DNA from: SIG480 sp045614365
GTDB lineage: Bacteria > Bacillota > Clostridia > Oscillospirales > JAAYXM01
Direction: 5' to 3'
NCBI GenBank assembly: GCA_045614365.1
Contig: JAZLCV010000162.1
Location: forward strand, 1-19,781
DNA length: 19,781 bases
Position 1 is the first letter of the stretch. Each line of letters begins with the position of its first letter. The position numbers and the translations under genes were made by a program. The notes beneath the pieces are model-generated. The model saw only the letters and a program-made list of their open reading frames with translations. It was not told the origin of the DNA and ran no database searches. Shown here one piece after another: positions 7,969 through 15,581 of this stretch.

Positions 7969-8232
7969 TTATCCTATAACGCAATCCTCCCCCAGCTCCT
8001 CCTCTTCGCTTGGTTGGAAATATCTCAGTGCACGTGAAGGAACAACCGTCGAAATTGCATGCTTGTATATAAGCTGCTGGCGTCCCTCGCTCACAAGCAC
8101 TACAGTAAAACAATCAAAGCCGCGTACAATTCCTTTAAGCTGAAAACCGTTTGTAAGAAATACGGTAACACTTACACCCTCGGCTCTCGCCTTGTTTAAA
8201 AATACGTCCTGCAACCCTGCTGTTTTTGTCAT
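7969..8232 (-). CDS. hfq: RNA chaperone Hfq
   Basis: Hfq forms a hexameric ring that binds U-rich and A-rich RNA and can help small RNAs pair with mRNA. The product has 87 residues. Sm1 motif: VSVTVFLTNGFQLKGIVRGF, with the DCFTVVL strand after it. Sm2 motif: YKHAISTVVPSR, which contains the proximal-face YKH. The tail is short and acidic (SEEEELGED). The Sm2 stretch resembles the E. coli sequence more closely than the B. subtilis one, as I remember them. The gene lies 39 bp after miaA, the usual place for hfq. Its leader shares an 11-base element with that of miaA. Confidence 0.96.
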   Translation of the reverse strand: MTKTAGLQDVFLNKARAEGVSVTVFLTNGFQLKGIVRGFDCFTVVLVSEGRQQLIYKHAISTVVPSRALRYFQPSEEEELGEDCVIG

Positions 8233-8271
8233 GATAAATCACACTCTTTCTTTATACATTTTTACTGTATA

Positions 8272-9222
8272 TTATATATCACCGAAAGAGATGAAATTTA
8301 TCGAAGATTGTAGTACATCGGAAAAATTTTTTGCTTTATCAACTGCTATCCAGTTTATGCTTTTATTGCGACGAAACCACGTCATCTGACGCTTTGCATA
8401 CCTGCGCGATGCCTGCTTTATACTCTCAACCGCTTCATCCGGCGTGCATTTACCTTCCAGATATGAGACGAGCTCTTTATACCCTATCGCCTGCATTGCA
8501 GTTGTATCGGAAGAAAGACCGGAAGATAAAAGCGTTTTTACCTCCGCCTCAAGCCCTGCCTCCATCATCAGGTCCACCCTGCGGTTTATCCTGTCGTATA
8601 ACAGCTCTCTGTTCTCGTACATAAGACCAATATATACTGCATTATACCGCGGCGGGCATTTTTTGCTTTCTTCATCGTGAGCGCTTATCGTTTTTCCGCT
8701 CATATTATAAACCTCAAGCGCACGTATTACGCGCTTTACGTTGTTTTCATGTATCTGTTCCGCCCGCTCGGGGTCTACCGCACGGAGCATGGAATGCATA
8801 TATGCGGCGCCGTGCTTTTCGTACAAATCAAAAAGCTTGCGTCGGCACTCCTCATCCCCGTCATACTCTGCAAAATCTGTTCCGTTAACAAGAGAATCAA
8901 CATACAGTCCCGTGCCGCCGACTATTACCGGAAGCTTACCGCGGGAAAGTATATCATCTGTAATCGTTCCCGCCTCTTTTACATACCGTGCAGCAGAATA
9001 GGTCTCCGACGGATCAACAACCGAAATCATATGATGCGGAACATTCTGCATTTCATCCCAAGTCGGCTTTGCCGTTCCGATATCCATTCCCCGATATATC
9101 TGCATCGAATCGCACGAAACCACCTCGCCGCCGAAATGCGCGGCAAGCGCTACGGAAAGCGCGGTTTTCCCGGATGCCGTCGGTCCTACGATACAGACCA
9201 CTCTTTTACTGTTATATTTCAT
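8272..9222 (-). CDS. miaA: tRNA dimethylallyltransferase
   Basis: MiaA moves a dimethylallyl group from DMAPP onto N6 of A37 in tRNAs that read UNN codons, giving i6A. The protein has 316 residues, normal for the family. The P-loop GPTASGKT is at 13-20. CDSMQIYRGMDIGTAKP follows at about 37-53, with D38 as the expected catalytic base. VGGTGLYVDSLVNG, RRYAKRQMTWFR and QAIGYKEL are the other MiaA signatures. The gene starts 6 bp after mutL. MiaB, encoded at the head of the same gene run, performs the next step on the same base. Confidence 0.97.
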   Translation of the reverse strand: MKYNSKRVVCIVGPTASGKTALSVALAAHFGGEVVSCDSMQIYRGMDIGTAKPTWDEMQNVPHHMISVVDPSETYSAARYVKEAGTITDDILSRGKLPVIVGGTGLYVDSLVNGTDFAEYDGDEECRRKLFDLYEKHGAAYMHSMLRAVDPERAEQIHENNVKRVIRALEVYNMSGKTISAHDEESKKCPPRYNAVYIGLMYENRELLYDRINRRVDLMMEAGLEAEVKTLLSSGLSSDTTAMQAIGYKELVSYLEGKCTPDEAVESIKQASRRYAKRQMTWFRRNKSINWIAVDKAKNFSDVLQSSINFISFGDI

Positions 9223-9228
9223 ATTAAA

Positions 9229-11208
9229 TCACACTGTTCGCTTGAATTTCTTTTCAAGCTCATTTTGGGTATACTCTATCATAACCGGTCTGCCGTGCGG
9301 GCAATAACGGATATCGTCATTTAAAAGCACGCGTTTTGCAAGAGCGAAAAGCTCCTCGGGACTGTTCTTCTGCCCCGCTTTAATTGCCGCCTTACACGCA
9401 ACGGAATACATTGTTTCCGAAATCACCTCCGGAAGCGATGCGCGCGCTCCGCTTGAAAGCGTTTCTGCAAGAGAATCAAGAACAGAGACTGCATCATGCG
9501 CATCTATGCCGTCCGGTACAGCAGAAACCGCAACCGAACCGTCACCGAAATCATCTATTTCAAATCCGAGGTTGAAAACCTCCTCACGGTTATCAAGAAG
9601 CGCGGCAGCTGCACGCTTGTCAAGCGACATAATCTCCGGAACAAGGAGAAGCTGAGTCTGAGGTGTGCCCACGCTCCGGCGCAACTTTTCAAAGATGATC
9701 CGTTCATGCGCGGCATGCTTATCTATAAAGACAACGGAGTTGCCGCACTCAACAATTATATATGTGTTCATTGCCTCTCCGATATATCGGATGGCAGGTT
9801 CTTCTTCCTTTACCGCGGCATTCTCCGCTTTTTTATCGTCGCAGACGGGAGCCGAAACGCCAACTTCCTTCGGAGTTGTGTCCGTATGCTCGGGTTCGGG
9901 CTTGCGTTCAGTCTCCTTCTCCACTTTTACCTCAGGCAAGTTATCAAACTTTACACCGTCTTTTTTAAAGGTATATTCCGGCATCGGAGGCGCAGAAAGC
10001 ACCGTGCGCATACCGCCGGAAGAGTGCTTGAAATCAAGCATCGGCATTTGGGGCACGTCGCTTTTGATTACTTTTTCCTCTTCCTTTTTATTCGGAAGCT
10101 GCGTTTCCGAAGCTGCAGGCTTTTCTTCAAACACCGCTATACGTGTCTGGTTTTCGGTTATGTTGTCAACCTGAAGCGGTAGGGACTTCTGTACCTGCGG
10201 CGGGACAATCTCCCTCTTTTCGCTTTTCTCCAAAGCCGTTTTTACGGAAAAATAAATAAGATCAAACACGTCACGCTCACGCGCGAACTTCACCTCGGTC
10301 TTTGCGGGATGTACATTCACGTCCACCTGACCGAGCGGAATTTCCATCATAAGAACGCATGTGGGAAAACGCCCCTTCATTATGCGCTCCTTATAAGCAT
10401 TGTCAAGAGCAACGGAAAGCATACGTGATTTTATCGGTCTTCCGTTCACAAAGAAGAACTGCATTGCACGGTTTCCTCTTGATGACTGCGGAGAGCACGT
10501 AAAGCCCTCAACCTTCATCCCGTGAAGATCCTGTGCAACCTCATGCATATTGTTTGCAAAATCGCGCCCGAAAAGCGCATATATACAGTTTTTCATAACA
10601 CCGTCACCCGGCGTGTGCAAAATATCCTTGCCATCTTTTATGAACTTTACCGACACCTCCGGATGCGAAAGCGCGGCAGACTTCACGACCGATTCTACCG
10701 ATGCAGCTTCCGTTGCATCCTTCTTTAAAAAGCGCATACGTGCAGGTGTGTTGTAAAAAAGCTCACGCACGATGATGGTCGTTCCGTCAGGACAACCGGA
10801 CTCACTCTCACGGACTACCTGCCCTGCTTCAACGCGCACGGCGATACCCATTTCCGCTTCGGCAGATTTTGTGATAAGGTCTATTTTTGAAACAGACGAA
10901 ATTGCCGCAAGTGCCTCTCCGCGGAAACCGAGAGTAGCTATTTGTTCAAGGTCGTCTGCCTTCGATATCTTACTTGTAGCGTGGCGTAAAAACGCCGTTT
11001 TTGCGTCATCCGGTTCCATGCCGCAACCGTCATCGGTAACACGGATATAAGTTATTCCGCCGTTCTGTATTTCCACCGTTACGGACTGTGAATGAGCATC
11101 AATTGCGTTTTCCACAAGCTCCTTTACAACCGAGGCGGGATTTTCGACGACTTCTCCCGCTGCTATCATATTCGCAATATGCTGACCTAAAACGTTTATA
11201 CGTCCCAC
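9229..11208 (-). CDS. mutL: DNA mismatch repair protein MutL
   Basis: MutL links mismatch recognition by MutS to strand removal. The product has 659 residues. The N-terminal GHKL ATPase has LVENAIDA (31-38), DDGCGM (59-64) and GFRGEAL (94-100). A variable acidic and basic linker spans about 340-470. The C-terminal domain has DKHAAHER at about 496-503, ACKAAIKAG near 604-612 and CPHGRP at 636-641. These correspond to the DQHAxxER, ACR and C-P-H-x-R-P metal motifs of nicking MutL proteins, with Gln replaced by Lys in the first. It should therefore be an endonuclease, as expected where MutH is absent. The start is GTG at 11208, with AAGGAGGG 7 bases before it. It lies 28 bp after mutS. Confidence 0.97.
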   Translation of the reverse strand: MGRINVLGQHIANMIAAGEVVENPASVVKELVENAIDAHSQSVTVEIQNGGITYIRVTDDGCGMEPDDAKTAFLRHATSKISKADDLEQIATLGFRGEALAAISSVSKIDLITKSAEAEMGIAVRVEAGQVVRESESGCPDGTTIIVRELFYNTPARMRFLKKDATEAASVESVVKSAALSHPEVSVKFIKDGKDILHTPGDGVMKNCIYALFGRDFANNMHEVAQDLHGMKVEGFTCSPQSSRGNRAMQFFFVNGRPIKSRMLSVALDNAYKERIMKGRFPTCVLMMEIPLGQVDVNVHPAKTEVKFARERDVFDLIYFSVKTALEKSEKREIVPPQVQKSLPLQVDNITENQTRIAVFEEKPAASETQLPNKKEEEKVIKSDVPQMPMLDFKHSSGGMRTVLSAPPMPEYTFKKDGVKFDNLPEVKVEKETERKPEPEHTDTTPKEVGVSAPVCDDKKAENAAVKEEEPAIRYIGEAMNTYIIVECGNSVVFIDKHAAHERIIFEKLRRSVGTPQTQLLLVPEIMSLDKRAAAALLDNREEVFNLGFEIDDFGDGSVAVSAVPDGIDAHDAVSVLDSLAETLSSGARASLPEVISETMYSVACKAAIKAGQKNSPEELFALAKRVLLNDDIRYCPHGRPVMIEYTQNELEKKFKRTV

Positions 11209-11236
11209 GAAAATCCCTCCTTTTTACAAAAAACAA

Positions 11237-13840
11237 TTATTCGGCTTCACGCGCGCGCTTTGCGATATCAAAAAGCACGGATATCGCCTCAAGCGGCGAG
11301 AGCGTGTTTACATCCATATGTGCAAGCTCGGACAGGATAAGGTCACCCTCGTGCGAGCGCACGCGCTCCTTCGGTATTACAAACTCAGGCTTTGTTATCG
11401 CCTTATCTTCTTCAAGACTTTCAAGGATTTCTCTTGCGCGGAGCGTCACGGAATCCGGAATTCCGGCAAGACGGGCAACCTCGATACCATAGCTGTCATC
11501 GGCACTTCCTCGCACAATTTTGCGCAGGAAGGTTATATCAAAGCCGTGCTTTTTGACGGCAATGTTGTAATTCTTAACACCGTCAAGCTTACCCTCAAGC
11601 TCTGTAAGCTCGTGATAATGCGTTGCAAACAGAGTTTTTGCACCGATGCATTTCTTATCGGAAACATACTCTATAACCGAGCGCGCAATTGCCATACCGT
11701 CAAAGGTAGAGGTTCCGCGCCCTATTTCATCAAGGATGATGAGGCTTCTTTTCGTTGCCTTTTTTATAATCTCGGAAACCTCGCTCATTTCAACCATAAA
11801 CGTAGACTGACCTGAAGCAAGGTCATCCGATGCGCCGATTCGGGTGAAAATTCTGTCAACAACACCTATTTCCGCGCTTTTTGCCGGAACAAAGCATCCG
11901 ACCTGCGCAAGAAGCGTGATAAGCGCGACCTGACGCATATATGTGGATTTACCCGCCATATTCGGTCCCGTTATTATTGCCATACGGTTATCGCCGCAGT
12001 CAAGATGCGCATCATTCGGAACGAAAAGCGAGTCTCGCATTACACGTTCAACAACCGGATGCCTGCCGTCCTTGATTACGATTTTCGAGCCGCAGTTTAC
12101 CTTAGGTCTGTTATAACCGTAACGCGCAGATACAGACGCAAAGTTCACGATAACATCAAGCGTTGCAAGCGCAGTTGAAGTTTCCTGGATGCGGACGGTG
12201 TTTTCGCACACGCGGTCACATATTCCGCGGAATATTTCATGCTCAAGGCGATACAGCTTTTCCTGTGCACCGAGAAGCTTTTCTTCAAGAATTTTAAGCT
12301 CTTCCGTTATGTAACGTTCACCGCCGGTAAGTGTCTGCTTTCTGATGTAATGCTCCGGGACTTCGCCGAGGTTCGATTTTGAAATTTCTATATAATAACC
12401 GAAAACGCGGTTATAGCCTATTTTAAGATTCTTTATACCCGTTTTTTCCTTTTCACGGGCAGTAAGCTCTGCCATATACCCCTTGCTGTCCTCCTGCATA
12501 CGGCGAAGCTCATCAACATCGGCATTATAGCTCTTGCGGATGATTTTTCCTTCGGTGATCGTTGTGGGAGGTTCATCGTCAATAGCATCGCTTATAAGCG
12601 TATACATATCGCCGAGAGCATCAATCTTCTCGTTGAGACCTCGCAGCATACTTGCATCAAATACACGTAGCTTTTCCTTTATAGCAGGAAGTGCTTCGAA
12701 GGTTTTGGACATTGCCACAAGATCTCGCGCATTTGCAATGCCGTAAACAACACGTCCGAGCAGGCGCTCAATATCACGCACAAAACGCAGACTTTCATTA
12801 AGCTCTTCACGAAGCATCGGCTCTGCAACAAGTGCGGCAACGGCATCAAGGCGCTCATTTATATCGTCAACCTTCATAAGCGGCTTATCTATCCAGCTTT
12901 TGAGAAGGCGGCTTCCCATAGAGGTTTTTGTTTTGTCAATTGCCCAGAGGAGAGAACCGCGTTTTTCCTTACTCCGCATTGTTTCGCAGATTTCAAGGTT
13001 TCTGCGCACGGACGGATCAAGAAGCATATACTCTTCTCTGGAATAGAATTCCATCTTATTTATATGGGAAAGGTTTGTTTTCTGCGTCTGGTGAATATAC
13101 GCAAGAAGCGCGCCTGCGGCATTTACCGTAGGACTGTTCTCCGCAAAGCCGACATCGGAAGGATTTCCGACACAGAAATGTGCACAAATGGCATCGCGGG
13201 CATTTTCAAAAACAAAGCCTTCATCATAACCGCACTCAACATTTATGCGGAGATTTTTCTTCATATAGTCACAGGAAAACGCATCCATGGAAAAATCAAA
13301 GTTTACAATCGCCTCACTTGGCGAAAACTTTACGATTTCTCCCATAACCTGATCCTTGGTATCACTTCCCGTAAGCTCGCAGCATGAAGCCGAGCCGGTT
13401 GAAATATCTATAAAGCACACAGCTGCAGACGTTTCGGTAAAGTATATACTGCAGATGTAGTTGTTGCTGTTTTCATCAAGCATTGTGTTCTCGATAACCG
13501 TACCCGGCGTAACAACTCTTACAATATCACGGTGGACAAGCTTTTTCCCTTTTCCTGCATCCTCTGTCTGCTCGCATATCGCAACCTTATATCCTTTTGC
13601 GATAAGGCGGGCAATGTAGGTCTCTGCAGAATGATACGGAACACCGCACATCGGCGCGCGCTCGGGCATACCGCATTCTTTGCCTGTGAGCGTAAGCTCA
13701 AGCTCACGCGAGGCAATATTGGCATCCTCGAAAAACATCTCATAAAAGTCACCGAGACGGAAGAACAGAATACTGTCTTTATTCTGCTCTTTTATCTGGA
13801 GATATTGCTCTATCATCGGAGAATATTTCTGTTCACTCAT
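11237..13840 (-). CDS. mutS: DNA mismatch repair protein MutS
   Basis: MutS recognises mispaired bases and, with ATP, recruits MutL. From the ATG at 13840 the protein has 867 residues, standard MutS length. The mismatch-probing F-x-E motif is in GDFYEMF, with F32 and E34. The ATPase carries the Walker A GPNMAGKSTYM at about 624-634, Walker B LIILDEIGRGTSTFDG near 698-713, and LFATHYHELTELE. A GTG at 13852 would add four residues (MGNG). I prefer the ATG because family members begin shortly before SPMIEQYLQIK. It starts 17 bp after the miaB stop and is followed by mutL. Confidence 0.97.
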   Translation of the reverse strand: MSEQKYSPMIEQYLQIKEQNKDSILFFRLGDFYEMFFEDANIASRELELTLTGKECGMPERAPMCGVPYHSAETYIARLIAKGYKVAICEQTEDAGKGKKLVHRDIVRVVTPGTVIENTMLDENSNNYICSIYFTETSAAVCFIDISTGSASCCELTGSDTKDQVMGEIVKFSPSEAIVNFDFSMDAFSCDYMKKNLRINVECGYDEGFVFENARDAICAHFCVGNPSDVGFAENSPTVNAAGALLAYIHQTQKTNLSHINKMEFYSREEYMLLDPSVRRNLEICETMRSKEKRGSLLWAIDKTKTSMGSRLLKSWIDKPLMKVDDINERLDAVAALVAEPMLREELNESLRFVRDIERLLGRVVYGIANARDLVAMSKTFEALPAIKEKLRVFDASMLRGLNEKIDALGDMYTLISDAIDDEPPTTITEGKIIRKSYNADVDELRRMQEDSKGYMAELTAREKEKTGIKNLKIGYNRVFGYYIEISKSNLGEVPEHYIRKQTLTGGERYITEELKILEEKLLGAQEKLYRLEHEIFRGICDRVCENTVRIQETSTALATLDVIVNFASVSARYGYNRPKVNCGSKIVIKDGRHPVVERVMRDSLFVPNDAHLDCGDNRMAIITGPNMAGKSTYMRQVALITLLAQVGCFVPAKSAEIGVVDRIFTRIGASDDLASGQSTFMVEMSEVSEIIKKATKRSLIILDEIGRGTSTFDGMAIARSVIEYVSDKKCIGAKTLFATHYHELTELEGKLDGVKNYNIAVKKHGFDITFLRKIVRGSADDSYGIEVARLAGIPDSVTLRAREILESLEEDKAITKPEFVIPKERVRSHEGDLILSELAHMDVNTLSPLEAISVLFDIAKRAREAE

Positions 13841-13857
13841 ACCGTTACCCACTTCGT

Positions 13858-15258
13858 TTAAATTAATTCACCGTACATTCCCCACTTGGAGGAATCTGTA
13901 ATGCGCGCTTTTGTAAAAGTTCCCACAAGAGAACTGTCTCCCTTGATGTAAACCGGGCGGTTGCTTTCGCATCTCGCAAGAAGATTATATCCCTTCTGTT
14001 CCTCCTGAACTGCTTCGACAAGGACATCCACCTCTGCCCCCAAAAGCATTTTGCTCTTTTCTTCGGTAATACTGTCCTGCAAATCGAAAAGGCGTTGGAA
14101 ACGTGCCACCTTTTCACTGCGCGGTGTGGGGTCCTCCATCTCTGCGGCGGGTGTGCCGCTTCGCTTTGAATATATAAACACAAACAAACCGTCAAAGCCG
14201 ATATCACGCGCAAGGCGCATTGTTTCTTCAAAATCCTCGTCGCTCTCTCCGGGGAAGCCGACTATAACGTCGCTCGTTACGGAGATATCCGGCATTTTGC
14301 TCCTTGCATACGCAACAAGCTCACGGTATTTCGTGCTGTCATACCGTCGGTTCATAAGTCCCAATATCCGGTCACTGCCCGATTGGAACGGCAGATGAAT
14401 ATGCTTTGCAACCTTCTCGCATTTTGCCATTGTATCAAACAAACGCGGGGTTGCATCCTTCGGATGGCTCGTCATAAAGCGTATTCTGAAATCACCGGGT
14501 ATCTCGTTTATCATTTCTAAAAGAGAAGAAAAATCCACGTTCTCATCAAGGTCGTTTCCGTAAGAATTTACATTCTGACCAAGAAGCGTTACATCGCGGC
14601 AACCCTCGCGCACAAGAGAAGCAACCTCGGCAACGACCTTCCGAGGATCACGTGAACGCTCTCTTCCGCGGACATAAGGGACGATGCAGTAGGTGCAGAA
14701 GTTATTGCACCCATACATTATCGAAACCCACGCCTTTGTCTTGTCCTTGCGAAGCACGGGAAGCCCCTCTGCAATATATCCGTCGGACTTTTCTATATCA
14801 AACACGCGCTTTTCACCGCTAAGGGCACGGTATAAAAGCTCCGGAAAACGCGGCAGGGCGTGAACACCAAAAACGAGCTTTACGTGCGGATAGCTCTTTT
14901 TAATCTTTTCCGCCATCTGCGGCTGCTGAACCATACATCCGCACACCGCGATAAGGCAATTTCTTTTTCTCTTGACGTGGATAAGCTGACCTACGTTTCC
15001 GAGAACTCTTTGCTCTGCGTGCTCACGCACGGCGCAGGAGTTTATAACAATAAGATCAGCATCGTTTTCATCAAAGACTTGCGTGTATCCCATTTCCATA
15101 AGAATACCGCGGATAATCTCGCTGTCCGCCTCATTTTGCTGGCAACCGTAAGTGTCAACGAACGCAGTGGGACGCTTTCCCATATTCAAATCTGCCACAG
15201 CGCGGATGTATTCCTGCTGACGGCAAAGCAATTCTTCCGGAAGCTCTTTAACATTCAT
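13858..15258 (-). CDS. miaB: tRNA-2-methylthio-N6-dimethylallyladenosine synthase
   Basis: MiaB is a radical-SAM methylthiotransferase that turns i6A37 into ms2i6A37 in tRNA. From the ATG at 15258 the protein has 466 residues. The N-terminal MTTase domain has cysteines 39 (DTYGCQ), 75 (NSCAVRE) and 108 (CGCMVQ) for one iron-sulfur cluster. The radical-SAM motif CNNFCTYC is at 184-191. A C-terminal TRAM-like domain starts near residue 400. The frame is open 30 codons further upstream, but that part crosses a palindromic promoter-like region and does not look like MiaB, so I use 15258. The ribosome-binding site is weak (GGGG 14 bases away). It heads the long minus-strand gene run. Confidence 0.96.
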   Translation of the reverse strand: MNVKELPEELLCRQQEYIRAVADLNMGKRPTAFVDTYGCQQNEADSEIIRGILMEMGYTQVFDENDADLIVINSCAVREHAEQRVLGNVGQLIHVKRKRNCLIAVCGCMVQQPQMAEKIKKSYPHVKLVFGVHALPRFPELLYRALSGEKRVFDIEKSDGYIAEGLPVLRKDKTKAWVSIMYGCNNFCTYCIVPYVRGRERSRDPRKVVAEVASLVREGCRDVTLLGQNVNSYGNDLDENVDFSSLLEMINEIPGDFRIRFMTSHPKDATPRLFDTMAKCEKVAKHIHLPFQSGSDRILGLMNRRYDSTKYRELVAYARSKMPDISVTSDVIVGFPGESDEDFEETMRLARDIGFDGLFVFIYSKRSGTPAAEMEDPTPRSEKVARFQRLFDLQDSITEEKSKMLLGAEVDVLVEAVQEEQKGYNLLARCESNRPVYIKGDSSLVGTFTKARITDSSKWGMYGELI

Positions 15259-15304
15259 AATTTTCAAAAATTCCCCATTCTTATGAATATACAAATAATC
15301 ATTG

Positions 15305-15343
15305 TATATTATACCATAAGCGCAAGCGAAATGGTATAATATA
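15305..15343. repeat. 13-bp perfect inverted repeat with outward-facing -10 boxes
   Basis: Arms TATATTATACCAT (15305-15317) and ATGGTATAATATA (15331-15343) are perfect reverse complements. The 13-base spacer has its own short stem CGC-AA-GCG at 15321-15328. Each arm contains TGGTATAAT, an extended -10 box, pointing left toward miaB in the left arm and right toward the metallohydrolase gene in the right arm. It may be a double promoter, an operator, or a hairpin in RNA. Confidence 0.7.
15308..15316 (-). promoter_or_regulatory. Possible extended -10 promoter for the miaB gene run
   Basis: The minus strand reads TGGTATAAT, a full TG-N-TATAAT extended -10 element. Transcription would start near 15301, leaving a leader of about 40 bases before the miaB ATG. 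No TTGACA-like -35 lies at 16-18 bases (it reads TACCAT), so the call rests on the extended -10 and on its position. Confidence 0.45.
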
Positions 15344-15349
15344 GCCATA

Positions 15350-15382
15350 TTTTCCGGTTTCCGGCAAAGCCGGAGAGGAAAA
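15350..15382. repeat. Intergenic hairpin (TTTTCC / CCGGC stem)
   Basis: An outer stem TTTTCC (15350-15355) with GGAAAA (15377-15382) encloses an inner stem CCGGC (15361-15365) with GCCGG (15369-15373) around an AAA loop. It is one of a row of structured elements between miaB and the plus-strand gene. No T run follows, so it does not look like a terminator. Confidence 0.5.
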
Positions 15383-15395
15383 CGGCATTAAATCA

Positions 15396-15426
15396 GTATA
15401 ATAACTGCTATTAGCAGTTATTATAC
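15396..15426. repeat. 31-bp near-perfect palindrome
   Basis: GTATAATAACTGCTA at 15396-15410 is exactly complementary to TAGCAGTTATTATAC at 15412-15426, with a single T (15411) between. Both arms contain TATAAT, one on each strand. The outer sequence TATTATACCA at 15419-15428 repeats that in the palindrome at 15305-15343. A palindrome this long and exact is very unlikely by chance and suggests a protein-binding site, a structured RNA or a small repeat element. Confidence 0.75.
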
Positions 15427-15480
15427 CACATCTTGTGTCCGATTTAAATACTTTTCTACAAAATTTTCAAAAAAAATATT

Positions 15481-15503
15481 TTTTCTCCATTTATTGGAGA
15501 AAA
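15481..15503. repeat. 9-bp hairpin next to A/T runs upstream of the metallohydrolase gene
   Basis: TTTTCTCCA (15481-15489) and TGGAGAAAA (15495-15503) form a perfect stem with a 5-base loop. An A8 run precedes it and GTTTTAATT follows. It could end a short plus-strand transcript started in the palindromes upstream, but the stem is AT-rich and the T run short, so a terminator call would be weak. Confidence 0.4.
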
Positions 15504-15517
15504 GTTTTAATTCTCTA

Positions 15518-15546
15518 TTGATTTGCTGCTTTCTTTTTGCTATAAT
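15518..15546 (+). promoter_or_regulatory. Sigma-A-type promoter of the metallohydrolase gene
   Basis: TTGATT at 15518-15523 and TATAAT at 15541-15546 are 17 bases apart, and TG at 15538-15539 makes an extended -10. Transcription should start near 15553, about 29 bases before the ATG at 15582. A GAAGGA ribosome-binding site sits 7 bases before that ATG. Confidence 0.75.
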
Positions 15547-15581
15547 ACAATAAAATTCAGTTTCGAAAGAAGGACTGCTTT

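Noticed and set aside
8677..10182. Two long plus-strand open frames (8677-9324 and 9496-10182)
   Set aside because: They are antisense to miaA and mutL, whose motifs are intact, and show no family resemblance.
15259..15348. N-terminal extension of miaB by 30 codons
   Set aside because: It would translate across the palindromic -10 region and does not resemble MiaB; the ATG at 15258 gives the usual length.
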